The notes: generated from the sequence alone by a model not told the origin. A DNA stretch of 38,720 bases from an uncultured Johnsonella sp. (GCA_900766185.1 CAAFUL010000009.1:1-38720), one strand, 5' to 3'. Numbered from the stretch's first letter, positions 18,681 to 27,924 are shown. Numbers and translations: made by a program.

Positions 18681-18744
18681 ATTCCGATAAATATAAAACA
18701 TCATTCCGATACATTTGATAATATTCCGATAATGTAGTATACTT
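18681..18744 (+). promoter_or_regulatory. fic promoter with three direct-repeat operator boxes
   Basis: ATTCCGATA occurs three times on the same strand at 18681, 18703 and 18723, spaced 22 and 20 bases (about two helical turns). A promoter, TTGATA (18715-18720) with 18 bases to TATACT (18739-18744), is interleaved: the third box lies in the spacer and the second just upstream of -35. This is the layout of an autorepressor site; the downstream protein has an N-terminal HTH. Confidence 0.65.
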
Positions 18745-18767
18745 ACCTTTTATAAGGAGTGAAAAAT

Positions 18768-19655
18768 ATGTATATAAGTGTAAAAGATACAGCTGAAAAA
18801 TGGGGAATATCTGAGAGAAGAGTAAGAATTTTATGTGTTGAAGGTAAAATTCCGGGAGCAATTCATGAAGGTCGAAAATGGCTAATACCATCCGATGCTA
18901 CAAAGCCGTCTGACGGAAGATATAAAATTACAAAGTCACTTATTCCGCTACTAGAAAAAAAATTAGAGATTCTTAAAGAAAAAAGACCTTTTACATCAGG
19001 CGAGTTGGAAAGATTGTATGAAGAATTTTTAACAGAGTATACCTATAATTCCAACGCTATTGAAGGAAATACTCTAACATTGCGAGAGACTGATATGGTT
19101 CTTAGAGGGCTGACAATTGACAAAAAATCATTAAGGGAGCATTTGGAGGTGGTCGGACACAAAGAAGCTTTTGAATATGTTAGACAGCTTGTAAGTGAAA
19201 ATATTGAAATTTCTGAAAGGATAATTAAGGATATTCATTATTTGGTTTTGGCTGACAAAAAAGAAGATAGGGGAGTATATAGAAGAGTACCGGTAAGAAT
19301 AATGGGAGCTGCCAATGAACCTGTTCAACCATATTTGATTATACCTAAAATGGAAGAATTACTTGAAAAATATAAAAATAGTAATGAAGATATAGTTACA
19401 AAGCTTGCAAGATTTCATATTGAATTTGAAGGGATTCACCCATTTATTGATGGAAACGGAAGAACAGGAAGGCTATTGATAAACTTGGAACTTATGAAAG
19501 TCGGATATCCACCTATTGATATAAAATTTACTGACAGGATAAAATATTATGATGCCTTTGATGAATATCACAAGAATAATAATATATCAGCAATGGCGGA
19601 TATGTTTGCCCAATATTTAAATCAGAGATTGGATCTGTATTTATCAATATTATAA
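18768..19655 (+). CDS. HTH-Fic protein (putative AMPylase with built-in inhibitory helix)
   Basis: The product has 295 residues from the ATG at 18768, eight bases after AAGGAG; an in-frame GTG at 18759 overlaps that site and is less likely. An N-terminal MerR/excisionase-like HTH (SVKDTAEKWGISERRVR, with GRKWLIP) is followed by a Fic domain. SNAIEGN (Ser95 to Gly100) is the inhibitory (S/T)xxxE(G/N) motif and HPFIDGNGR (from His224) is the complete Fic active site. Fic proteins transfer AMP or other nucleotide parts to target proteins; the inhibitory helix keeps them silent (class II/III style). I infer autorepression through the three boxes in its promoter. Two matching MITE-like elements flank it, suggesting a movable cassette. 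Confidence 0.9.
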   Translation: MYISVKDTAEKWGISERRVRILCVEGKIPGAIHEGRKWLIPSDATKPSDGRYKITKSLIPLLEKKLEILKEKRPFTSGELERLYEEFLTEYTYNSNAIEGNTLTLRETDMVLRGLTIDKKSLREHLEVVGHKEAFEYVRQLVSENIEISERIIKDIHYLVLADKKEDRGVYRRVPVRIMGAANEPVQPYLIIPKMEELLEKYKNSNEDIVTKLARFHIEFEGIHPFIDGNGRTGRLLINLELMKVGYPPIDIKFTDRIKYYDAFDEYHKNNNISAMADMFAQYLNQRLDLYLSIL

Positions 19656-19707
19656 TAACAAAACAGTTTCTCACAAAAATACAGTTATGCATTCTATGCA
19701 AATTTCA

Positions 19708-19807
19708 TGGGCTGTTGCAAAATATAGATATATTACAAGTAGCAGTGTTATTGCAGCAGAATACAATTATAGAACTTGTAATAAAAATATTATAATGCAA
19801 CAGCCCC
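19708..19807. mobile_element. MITE-like element, copy 2 (right of fic)
   Basis: GGGCTGTTGCAAAATATAG at the left and ATAATGCAACAGCCCC at the right form terminal inverted repeats about 98-100 bases apart. The right half matches copy 1 at 18417-18516. It sits between the convergent fic and mprF genes and could serve as a two-way terminator. Confidence 0.75.
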
Positions 19808-19814
19808 AAAGATT

Positions 19815-22400
19815 TCACCCCTTCTTCACCTGCCTGTTATCTATCCTATAAATAGTAAGCAAATTAAAAAGAAGCGCACTGTCTTTCGGGTAGGAAAGGT
19901 ATCTGGGCTCCCAGAACGGTGCGAACTTTTCCTTATATTTTCTAAGCCCTCCAAAGGAATAGAAGCGATTTGTAAAGCTATAGACTAAGAAGGCAATTTT
20001 TTCTTGAAAGAAACTGTGCTCATACTGTCCGACATTGGAAAGAGGAGCCATACCAAGATCAAAGTAATTAACATTATTATCCTTAAGGTAAAGGAAAATC
20101 TGAACAAAAAGATAGTCCATAATACCGCCTCTTTCAGTTTTGGGGTCATAACGCATTAAGTCTATACTTGCTTCAAGGTCGGTATTGCATACTAAAAAGT
20201 TGGCAAATGCCAAAATATGTCCGTCTTCGTCCAAGACACAGGCAATAGGTGCAAGCGAAAGATAATCTCTGTCAAAAAAGCCCAAAGAAAAGCCCTTTTC
20301 CTGTCTTTTGTCAAGCCAGTCATCGGAAATATTTTGCAGTTTATCCAAAAAATCATCAGAAAAAGGAGGCAACTCCATCTTAAAGTGATATCCGCTGTTT
20401 TCCCCACGATTTATAATGGCACGAAACTTTTTGCCGCTTTTTCCAATCAGATCGAATTCACTAAGATCGACCTTTGCAGTTTCTCCGAACTTCATAAATT
20501 CATATCCGTAGTTATGAAGAAGTAGAGTCATTTCCTGACCGACTTCATAAAAAAGAGGGGTGAGATTTTTTTCTTCCGCATCTTTTATAAATGCCAAAAC
20601 CGCCTTATCAAAATATTCTCTTTTTCCGATAGGGTCACCCATAACCACAGCCTTGCCGTCTTCCAAGGCAAACTGGAAAGCTGTCAGATCCTTATCATCT
20701 TCTTTATAGTAGTAGAGAAGTTTATCACCTAAAAATGCAAGGGAAGCATCTAAGTTAGTATTATTAAAGCTTTGTAAAAAAGTTTGAAAACGGGATTTTT
20801 CAAACTTTTCTCCGAACGAAAAGTGTCTGTCTTTTGCTATAGACTCCACTGCAATATAAAAAAATACGATGATTAAAAAGTATGCAAAAAGATGTAGAAA
20901 GCGACTCAAAAATCCTGAAAAGAAGAAAGTTCTTAATGAGCCTTTTAATAAAATTCTATTATGATGAAATAAAAGAAACCCCAAACTGTTATTTCCGCTA
21001 CTTCCTCTTGATATATACAAAAGAAAAACAGTAATCAGCAAACTTGCAACTATATATCCGATGTCTTTTGCTCTGTCTTCTAACAGATAAAAAAATGCTT
21101 TTCTGTTTAAGCCTTTTCTTTGTGCATACACTAATGTCATAAAGATCAGTATATAAAGAGAACTAAAGATAGAATAGTCTCCAAGGTTAATATATATAAG
21201 GCTTATCATACATAAAACGATGCAAAAAGTCTTTGAAAAGGCAGAGCGTCTTTTTAACAGTCTTCCAAGTAGGAAAAAAAGGCTGCCGAGCAGGAAACTT
21301 GGAAACTGAAAAAGCAGCTGCCCACGAATGGGATCCATTTTTCCGATAATCGGTATGCTATGAATTTCATCAGGCATTATTGCACTTGCCATCAGAAAAA
21401 AACCGAAAAAATTTGCCATAAAGTGAATTATCCCTTGTCCTATCAGGTTAATGAGCTTTTTCGGTACACCTAAAAATTTGTTATTTATTTGCCTTCCCAT
21501 ACTCTTTATGAAAAGAAACAGTCCGATAAAAAAAGGAATGATATAATAAAAAATACGGAAAAGTAAAAGCCAACTTGCTGCCTCGTTATTGTTTATTGAC
21601 AGGTGCAAAAGTCCGCCTATCATTATCAGATCAAAGCTTCCGAGACTTCCCGGTATCATGGATACGATACCTATACAAATAGAAATGCAAAATAGCGGAA
21701 GTATATTTGCAAGGGAAACATTATACCCCAGTACTCTTCCCACATAAAAGAAAAAGCCCGATACAAAGCTCCAATCCAAAACTGAAGTACCTATTAAAGC
21801 TATGATTTTCTTATAGCTTAAGTTTCCGAAATAGTTAAGCCCCTTTCTGGTAGAAAGAAATAATAAAACAGGAAGTATGAATGTAGCAATTACAAGTACA
21901 AAGCTATATGTCTTTAATGAATCATTTTCAGGATAAGAAAACAAAAGAAAAAGTGAAATAAAGGACAAAAGGGACATCCCGGACATAAAGTAAGGCATTA
22001 CCTTTGATATACCCTGCATGGTCTTGCCTTCATTTTCCTCTTCTGAAAAATAGCTGTAGCGAAGCCCTACATCTACAATTCCGGCAAATCCTATAAGATT
22101 ATTTAAGCTGTTGATGGTCCAACTGTTCTCTATAAGTTTAGCTATAGAAATCTTTTTACCAAGTTCTTTGCTAAGTATGTAGTCATACAGTATCATCGGA
22201 GACACCGCAAGCATACCGAAGAAAAGAAGACTAAAAATCTTAAGTACAGACAAAGTGCTGAGTATACTTTTGATGGCAGCAAAAGAAATAGTTTTACCCA
22301 TACGAGAAAGCTCTACAATTACCAGTATAAGTATACTCATAAATAAAATACCTTTTAGAAGATGTTGCCATTTTTTAAAAAAAGAGATGATGTTTTGCAT
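19815..22400 (-). CDS. mprF: Lysylphosphatidylglycerol synthase/flippase
   Basis: The 861-residue protein has an N-terminal multi-pass membrane half (about 14 hydrophobic segments over residues 1-530, including the family block NSLNNLIGFAG) and a C-terminal cytosolic GNAT-like aminoacyl transferase half (AFLGDKLLYY, VMGDPIG, YDPKTERGGIMDYLF, FDLGMAPLSNVG). It moves lysine (or alanine) from tRNA to phosphatidylglycerol and flips the product outward, reducing surface charge and giving resistance to cationic peptides (family knowledge). Length is normal and both halves look intact. AAGGAGG lies before the ATG and overlaps the end of the hydrolase gene upstream, so the two are one operon. The stop lies eight bases from the repeat at 19708-19807. 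Confidence 0.93.
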   Translation of the reverse strand: MQNIISFFKKWQHLLKGILFMSILILVIVELSRMGKTISFAAIKSILSTLSVLKIFSLLFFGMLAVSPMILYDYILSKELGKKISIAKLIENSWTINSLNNLIGFAGIVDVGLRYSYFSEEENEGKTMQGISKVMPYFMSGMSLLSFISLFLLFSYPENDSLKTYSFVLVIATFILPVLLFLSTRKGLNYFGNLSYKKIIALIGTSVLDWSFVSGFFFYVGRVLGYNVSLANILPLFCISICIGIVSMIPGSLGSFDLIMIGGLLHLSINNNEAASWLLLFRIFYYIIPFFIGLFLFIKSMGRQINNKFLGVPKKLINLIGQGIIHFMANFFGFFLMASAIMPDEIHSIPIIGKMDPIRGQLLFQFPSFLLGSLFFLLGRLLKRRSAFSKTFCIVLCMISLIYINLGDYSIFSSLYILIFMTLVYAQRKGLNRKAFFYLLEDRAKDIGYIVASLLITVFLLYISRGSSGNNSLGFLLFHHNRILLKGSLRTFFFSGFLSRFLHLFAYFLIIVFFYIAVESIAKDRHFSFGEKFEKSRFQTFLQSFNNTNLDASLAFLGDKLLYYYKEDDKDLTAFQFALEDGKAVVMGDPIGKREYFDKAVLAFIKDAEEKNLTPLFYEVGQEMTLLLHNYGYEFMKFGETAKVDLSEFDLIGKSGKKFRAIINRGENSGYHFKMELPPFSDDFLDKLQNISDDWLDKRQEKGFSLGFFDRDYLSLAPIACVLDEDGHILAFANFLVCNTDLEASIDLMRYDPKTERGGIMDYLFVQIFLYLKDNNVNYFDLGMAPLSNVGQYEHSFFQEKIAFLVYSFTNRFYSFGGLRKYKEKFAPFWEPRYLSYPKDSALLFNLLTIYRIDNRQVKKG

Positions 22401-22403
22401 TTC

Positions 22404-23144
22404 TTACCTCCTTATATTGTCGGGAATGTATTGTTTGAAATTTTGTATATATTTTACCAATCCGGAAATGATTTTGTTAAAGCAAATACTGTCTTTTTGG
22501 GGAATGTTGTGCCCTTGATTTTTTATTTCTATAAATTTTCCTTTTGGGAAAAGTTTTGCAATCTCAATGCTGTGCCTTCGTTTGATCATATCATGTGCAC
22601 CTGCCAAAACTACGACCGGATAGTCTGACTTGGCAAATGCGTCCTTTGGAATATCAAGATCCTCATATAAAAGTGCAGAGACCTTTGCTTTTCTATTAAA
22701 AAAAGGAGAAAATATACCCAAAACCCTATAAAGGCTCTCTTCGAGATAAGTTAAATATCTTGGGAGAAACTTAACGCCGTCAAATGCGATATTACCGCTA
22801 TTTGCCAAGATACCGGCGACCCTGCTTTGATGAAGTGCGGCATATTCTATGGCAAGATTAGCTCCGTCACTATGTCCTACCAAGAGACATTTCTTTACAG
22901 TAAGGTATGAGAGTAGTTCTTCCAGACTGTCCGCCAGATAGGAAAAACTTATCTTTCCGAATATATTTCCCGACTGTCCCTGTCCTAAGCTGTCCACAAA
23001 AATAAGTTTGAAGTACTTGCTAAGTATCCTTTGTTTTTTAAAATAACCGCTTTCTAAGTTATTGCCATGGAGAAATACGACAGGAAAGCCTGTCCCGATA
23101 ACCTCATAATGTATCCTTTCTCCGTTTGTACGATAAAATTCCAT
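22404..23144 (-). CDS. Alpha/beta-hydrolase (operon with mprF)
   Basis: This 246-residue protein has the alpha/beta-hydrolase fold marks: HGNN (oxyanion region, His26), GHSDG (nucleophile Ser92), AHD (acid Asp185) and GH (His212), a complete triad. No signal peptide is seen. The substrate cannot be told from sequence; co-transcription with mprF hints at a lipid or aminoacyl-ester substrate, which is inference only. Its stop is three bases before the mprF ATG. The ribosome binding site is weak. A promoter candidate lies upstream on the minus strand. Confidence 0.85.
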   Translation of the reverse strand: MEFYRTNGERIHYEVIGTGFPVVFLHGNNLESGYFKKQRILSKYFKLIFVDSLGQGQSGNIFGKISFSYLADSLEELLSYLTVKKCLLVGHSDGANLAIEYAALHQSRVAGILANSGNIAFDGVKFLPRYLTYLEESLYRVLGIFSPFFNRKAKVSALLYEDLDIPKDAFAKSDYPVVVLAGAHDMIKRRHSIEIAKLFPKGKFIEIKNQGHNIPQKDSICFNKIISGLVKYIQNFKQYIPDNIRR

Positions 23145-23180
23145 CTCTTAACACACTTTCTTAGCTTTATTTTGTAACAT

Positions 23181-23209
23181 GTTCTAGCACAATGAGTTTG
23201 AATTGTCAA
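23181..23209 (-). promoter_or_regulatory. Candidate promoter for the hydrolase-mprF operon
   Basis: On the minus strand TTGACA (23209-23204) and TAGAAC (23186-23181) are 17 bases apart, about 40 bases before the hydrolase start. The -35 is perfect and the -10 is fair. Confidence 0.5.
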
Positions 23210-23308
23210 ATGGTATTGTGTAAGGTATTAATAAGTGCTATATGGTAAATGATAGTACGAATGTGTGGAGATATTGTGTAGGATAATTTGTTACAGCTAA
23301 GGTAGGTG

Positions 23309-23475
23309 ATTCATCTTCGTCAAAAAACTAAAAATATTTAATTTTTATCTATAAAGTAGACGAAGATGAATTCCGGCAGCAGCCTGATAGATATAAATGT
23401 ATAATATACACCTGAAAGCAAACTTTCATTTAGTATATTATACATTTACATCTAAACTACCCAAACTGTAACGAT
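23309..23475. repeat. Dispersed repeat, full copy with nested hairpins
   Basis: The 545-base gap between the hydrolase and the restriction genes holds this structured element. ATTCATCTTCGTC at 23309-23321 is perfectly complementary to 23359-23371. A 20-base arm at 23390-23409 pairs with 23433-23452 with one mismatch, enclosing a small TGAAAG/CTTTCA hairpin. The tail CTACCCAAACTGTAACGAT matches 285-304 near the left edge, and the front matches 18602-18680. Nothing is coded. I see no gene in the remaining parts of the gap. Confidence 0.7.
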
Positions 23476-23689
23476 CATTTGTAAAATCAGATTCAAATAT
23501 ATGCTTAAAAATGTTATTATTGTCTATATTGTGATATATTGTAATAAGAGGTGAAATCGGCTGTTGTAGGATGTTTTATAGGGCTTTACAGTATGTATCA
23601 TATGTAGAGGTATTGAAACCAAAAAAACTTAGTGTGCGGATTAAAAAAGCTATTTGTGAAATGCATAAAGTATAAGGGGAACTGTTAAA

Positions 23690-24589
23690 ATGAATCATGT
23701 AACGAGGATCAATCTTAAAACAGATTGTAAGGATAGAAGTACCTTAATTGATTTTTGCTTAAATGGTGACAAGCAATATCTCGCTATCGGATGGAGTTCT
23801 ATATACAGAAAAGACATTGAAATAAAAACATATAAAGACTTTTATTATGCTGTTAAAGAGGGTGTCTTTCGAATAAATCATGCATTAAATGTATTCAGAG
23901 ATACAGAGGTGGATGATTTGTTTTGGACCAGAGATTTACAAGGTAATTACTGGGTTTGTAGAGCAACAGGAAAAGCAATCCCTAAGTATGATCAGGTAAT
24001 GGATATAGGTGCAGTACTTCCTGTATTAGCATTTAAGGTGGGAATGCAGATTCCGGGACAGATCAAGGCGTCATTTAACAGACCGAGAGCTGGAATTGCT
24101 GAGGGTATTTATGATGAAATTATTGTTGAGTATTCAAAACATATCTATAATAACCTGTCCGGAATAAATAAATACGAGTACAATCATTTGTCGGGATCTA
24201 TTTTAGACAATCTTCCTGACCTTGAACTTGAAGAACTGGTTATCGCATACCTTCAAATTAAAAAGAATTTCTATGTTCTATCAAATTCTATTGCGAATAA
24301 ATCCACAACAATAAAGATTGAGTGTGAATTGATTGGTAGGGATAAGAACAATAAAAAGAAGGCTGTCGTACAGGTAAAGGGAGGAAAGACAAAAAGTATT
24401 GATGCTTTGAGCTATAAATCTTATTCAGATGATGGTTATGAAGTGTATTTATATGCTCCGGTAATAGAAAATCTTGAAGCCTTATCCAATTGTACAAAAA
24501 TAACAGAAGAAGATTTGATAGAGTTTTATAATGAGTATAAGTGTATTTTACCGGAATCCATCACAAGATGGGAAAACTTATTTTCTTAA
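23690..24589 (+). CDS. Mrr-type restriction nuclease with N-terminal PUA/EVE-like domain
   Basis: The product is 299 residues. The first 110 residues (IGWSSI, then NVFRDTEVDDLFWTRDLQG and YWVCRATG) look like the EVE/PUA-like modified-base reader seen in McrBC-type systems. The C-terminal half has a PD-(D/E)xK nuclease pattern of Mrr type: IECE (Glu211, Glu213) and VVQVKGG (Gln228-x-Lys230), preceded by a helix with Glu. AGGGG precedes the ATG. McrB and McrC genes follow after 285 bases on the same strand, while the McrB here has no reader domain of its own; this protein may supply it. Domain calls are by eye. It could alternatively be a stand-alone type IV enzyme. Confidence 0.65.
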   Translation: MNHVTRINLKTDCKDRSTLIDFCLNGDKQYLAIGWSSIYRKDIEIKTYKDFYYAVKEGVFRINHALNVFRDTEVDDLFWTRDLQGNYWVCRATGKAIPKYDQVMDIGAVLPVLAFKVGMQIPGQIKASFNRPRAGIAEGIYDEIIVEYSKHIYNNLSGINKYEYNHLSGSILDNLPDLELEELVIAYLQIKKNFYVLSNSIANKSTTIKIECELIGRDKNNKKKAVVQVKGGKTKSIDALSYKSYSDDGYEVYLYAPVIENLEALSNCTKITEEDLIEFYNEYKCILPESITRWENLFS

Positions 24590-24873
24590 GAAGAGAACCG
24601 GCGGAGTTAAAATATATTTGTATTATAAAAAACATATAAAGTATTTCTATTTTTATGTAAGATTAAATTTAATATCACATGATGAAACAGATGAAATTAA
24701 AGAACGAAGTGATGGAGAACATTTGTTTATAAGATAATGTATTGCAATTAAGCAGACATCAACATATGTAGTTGTATATTAATAGGAACTCTATAACTAG
24801 TTGCTTCGAATTGTAATAGAAGCCTTAATATGGAATAAAAATCAATTTTGTAAAAAAACAAAGGGGTTAAGTA

Positions 24874-26193
24874 ATGGTTATTTCAAAAGTTGGAGAAAAG
24901 AAGTCTTCACAGGAGTATAAAAACCCATATTCTAAGATGTTGTTAGAGTCAAAGAATATAATATTTAGGGGTGCACCGGGTACAGGTAAATCTTACTTGT
25001 CTAAGCAGATCGCTGCAGATATTATAAGTAACGGTTTCACAGACCGGTACTCTGATTTAACAGATGAGCAAAAGAGACAGATGGAATTTGTTCAGTTTCA
25101 TCCAAGTTATGATTATTCGGATTTTGTTGAGGGTATTCGTCCGAAGATGAATGAAGATGGAAGTATGGGATTTGAGTTGCAAGAAGGTATATTTAAATGC
25201 TTTGTTGATAAAGCAAGAAAAAACCTTGAAAATTCCCAAAAGTCGAAAGAAAAAATAAAGAAAGAGATTTCTGCCAATACTGTTATGGCAAATTTCTTTG
25301 ACAGTATTGAATATGGAGTACAAGAATTTTATACAATTAAAGGAAATAAATTTACTGTCACCGATGTGGATGATAAATATATTTATATAGCTATTCCGGG
25401 TAATAAGACGGTAGATAAACTTAATCTAAATATCAATGAAGTACGCAAGATGCTTGAATCAGGTAGAGATTTTGAGAAGGTAAGCGATATTACCAACTTT
25501 TTCGGAAAACAGTTTGCCACACAAAATTATTCTTATGATTTTGCATTATTTAAAGAAATTAAGAAAGACGGGTTAAAAGAAGTTAAAACAAATGTAGCTC
25601 CTGAGGAATTGAAAAAATACATATTTATTATAGATGAAATCAATCGTGGTGAGATAGCAAAAATACTTGGAGAATTGTTTTTCTCAATCGACCCCGGATA
25701 TCGTGGAAAATCCGGTGAAGTTGCTACGCAGTATTCAAATATGCATGATGACCCTGATGAAAAATTTTATATACCTGAGAATGTATATATTATAGGAACT
25801 ATGAATGACATAGACAGGTCTGTAGATAGTTTCGATTTTGCGATGCGTAGAAGATTTAGATTTGTTGAGGTGAAGGCTAAAGCAACTCAAGATATGCTTG
25901 AATCATTGGAAAATGAGGCACTTAAGAGTAAGGCTGTCGAAAGGATGGATAGACTTAATGCAGAAATTCTTAAAGTAGATGATTTAAATGAAAACTATCA
26001 AATAGGAGCTTCGTATTTCCTTAAACTTAAGACCTTAAGCTTTGAAGAGCTTTGGACTGATTATCTTAAGCCTTTACTGCAAGACTATGTGCGTGGTTTA
26101 TACGATGAGGAAGGAATCATGAAGAGATTTGAAAGAGCATATGACTACCAAACTTTAAGTGAAGGTAATGCAGATGAAGCAACTGAAAATTAA
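24874..26193 (+). CDS. mcrB: McrB-type AAA+ GTPase of a type IV restriction system
   Basis: This 439-residue AAA+ protein has GAPGTGKS (33-40, Walker A), IIDEINRG (Asp254, Glu255, Walker B), GTMNDIDRS (310-316, the McrB GTP-specificity/sensor motif, canonically MNxADRS) and FAMRRRFRF (arginine finger region). McrB assembles as a GTP-driven hexamer and translocates DNA to activate McrC. The P-loop begins only 32 residues from the start, so the usual N-terminal reader domain is absent. An insertion of about 200 residues lies between Walker A and B. AAGGGG precedes the ATG. It overlaps the mcrC start. Confidence 0.9.
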   Translation: MVISKVGEKKSSQEYKNPYSKMLLESKNIIFRGAPGTGKSYLSKQIAADIISNGFTDRYSDLTDEQKRQMEFVQFHPSYDYSDFVEGIRPKMNEDGSMGFELQEGIFKCFVDKARKNLENSQKSKEKIKKEISANTVMANFFDSIEYGVQEFYTIKGNKFTVTDVDDKYIYIAIPGNKTVDKLNLNINEVRKMLESGRDFEKVSDITNFFGKQFATQNYSYDFALFKEIKKDGLKEVKTNVAPEELKKYIFIIDEINRGEIAKILGELFFSIDPGYRGKSGEVATQYSNMHDDPDEKFYIPENVYIIGTMNDIDRSVDSFDFAMRRRFRFVEVKAKATQDMLESLENEALKSKAVERMDRLNAEILKVDDLNENYQIGASYFLKLKTLSFEELWTDYLKPLLQDYVRGLYDEEGIMKRFERAYDYQTLSEGNADEATEN

Positions 26194-27484
26194 GGATAAT
26201 CAATATAAACAAAAAGAAGAGTTTTTTGAAGTTATGTCTGTAGTTGAGAGAGTTGCAGATAAAACCTTAGGGCAACTGGAACGAGAGGGTATTTTTGTAT
26301 TTCCCGAATTTATTAAAGATGCAGAGGATATTAGCAATAATCAGATGATTCTTCAAAGCTACAATCATATGTATTGCTCCGGGAATGTCATGGGCTTCCT
26401 TGGTTTTGGTGACGAAAGGTTAGTGATTGAATCCAGATTCAGTCTTGGTGAAAAAGATTATTTTTTTCAATACTTGTTAGAAAAAGTGATGGACTTTCCT
26501 AATTTTATCAATCTGGAAACAAATGTAAACCGTGAAGATAATATATTTAATTTACTGCTTTTTTTATTTCCCCATTACATTAAGAAAGCTGCAAGAAAGG
26601 GAGCATTTAAGGCTTATATTAAAAATGAGTATAATGACGGAAATGTAAAAGGGATAATTGATATTGCAGGTCACATCAGGAAAAATATTCCCTTTGTTGG
26701 AAATGTTGCTTATAACAGGAGAGAACATTCTTTTGACAATTACTTAACGGAACTTATTCGACATACTATAGAGTTCATCAAGGGCAAACCCTATGGTTAT
26801 AGGCTTCTAAAAAGTTCAAAGGATGAAGTGAAATTAGTAGTAAATTTAACTCCTAAGTATAATCCTTCAGATAGAAGAGCAATTATTGAAGAAAATAAGA
26901 AGAATACGATCATGCATGCCTATTATCATGAATACAGAGATTTACAGAGGCTATGCATACTAATTTTACAAAATCAAAAGCATCATTTAGAATTTGGTAA
27001 TCAAAAATTGTATGGGATTTTGTTTGACGGTGCTTGGCTTTGGGAAGAATATGTGAATTCTTTACTTTCGGATAAATATTATCATCCGATGAACAAGGGA
27101 AGGATAGGAGCACAAAGACTGTTTGCAGGCGGTATAGGCTTGATCTACCCTGATTTTATTGGAAGAGATCCTACAAACAGAATTATTGCGGATGCAAAAT
27201 ATAAACCAATGGATAATATCGGAAATAAGGATTATTTACAGGTATTAGCCTATATGTTTAGATTTGATGCGAAAAAAGGCTACTACTTATATCCTGATTC
27301 CGAGAAATCAGGGGATCTGTGCCTTAAGATGAATTCAGGTTCAACATATGAGAATAATGTATCAGCCAGAGAGGATATTTGCATTATAAAACATGGCTTG
27401 AGGATACCGAATGATTGCAGCAATTATAAGGATTTTGTTGAACAGATAAAGATAAGTGAAAAAGACTTTTGTGATTTTAATTAA
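26174..27484 (+). CDS. mcrC: McrC-type nuclease subunit
   Basis: The product has 436 residues from the ATG at 26174, which sits eight bases after GAAGG; in-frame GTG 26159 and ATG 26168 are less well placed. It partners McrB and cuts DNA at modified sites. The nuclease core is YPDFIG (Asp327) with IIADAKYKP (Asp340-x-Lys342), a PD-(D/E)xK site, after an N-terminal beta-rich McrB-contact region (GFGDERLVIESRF). The start lies inside the end of mcrB, indicating translational coupling. Length and motifs look intact, so the system is probably functional. Confidence 0.88.
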   Translation: MKQLKIKDNQYKQKEEFFEVMSVVERVADKTLGQLEREGIFVFPEFIKDAEDISNNQMILQSYNHMYCSGNVMGFLGFGDERLVIESRFSLGEKDYFFQYLLEKVMDFPNFINLETNVNREDNIFNLLLFLFPHYIKKAARKGAFKAYIKNEYNDGNVKGIIDIAGHIRKNIPFVGNVAYNRREHSFDNYLTELIRHTIEFIKGKPYGYRLLKSSKDEVKLVVNLTPKYNPSDRRAIIEENKKNTIMHAYYHEYRDLQRLCILILQNQKHHLEFGNQKLYGILFDGAWLWEEYVNSLLSDKYYHPMNKGRIGAQRLFAGGIGLIYPDFIGRDPTNRIIADAKYKPMDNIGNKDYLQVLAYMFRFDAKKGYYLYPDSEKSGDLCLKMNSGSTYENNVSAREDICIIKHGLRIPNDCSNYKDFVEQIKISEKDFCDFN

Positions 27485-27649
27485 GCAAATATTGTAGCGG
27501 ATTTCTTTCTATAATATTTATAAAAGCAAGGATGAAATCACTATATTTTACTGTATAATGATAGAAGTAATGGTATAAAATAAATTATCACATTATGTGG
27601 AATGCTGAGGCAAAGGAGCGTACATAGGATAAATTGTTTCTACTTACAC

Positions 27650-27847
27650 TTAGGCTGTGTCTTAAAACTTAAAATTGCATAATACCTTGTTTTTTAATAG
27701 AATATCTGTCAATAAAATAAAGCATTTCTGCAAGTTGGCAACAAGCTATAATAAACAGCAAAGTCTTTTCTTGCTTTTATTTACTCTGCATTAGTATTTA
27801 TTTTATGCAAATAGTATAATCTATTATGGTTTTAAGACACATCCTAA
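27650..27847. mobile_element. MITE with TA-flanked terminal inverted repeats
   Basis: The 650-base gap after mcrC contains a 198-base non-coding unit with ends TTAGGCTGTGTCTTAAAAC and, in reverse complement, TTAGGATGTGTCTTAAAAC: 18 of 19 bases match. The TA at each end is consistent with the TA duplication of IS630/mariner-type elements. No transposase is encoded, so it would have moved in trans. Confidence 0.8.
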
Positions 27848-27924
27848 TAAACATTGAATTAATTACCCGGTGCTTCGTTCACAAAATAAGTATGCTAAAA
27901 TGATGAATATTTTTCCGAGTTTCA

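Noticed and set aside
18681..18731. Three short direct repeats as a CRISPR array
   Set aside because: The units are only nine bases with 11-13 base gaps and sit inside a promoter; they fit operator boxes.
24531..24737. A 68-residue frame after the Mrr-type nuclease gene
   Set aside because: It starts inside the nuclease gene in another frame and shows no motif; the 285-base gap before mcrB otherwise holds nothing I can name.
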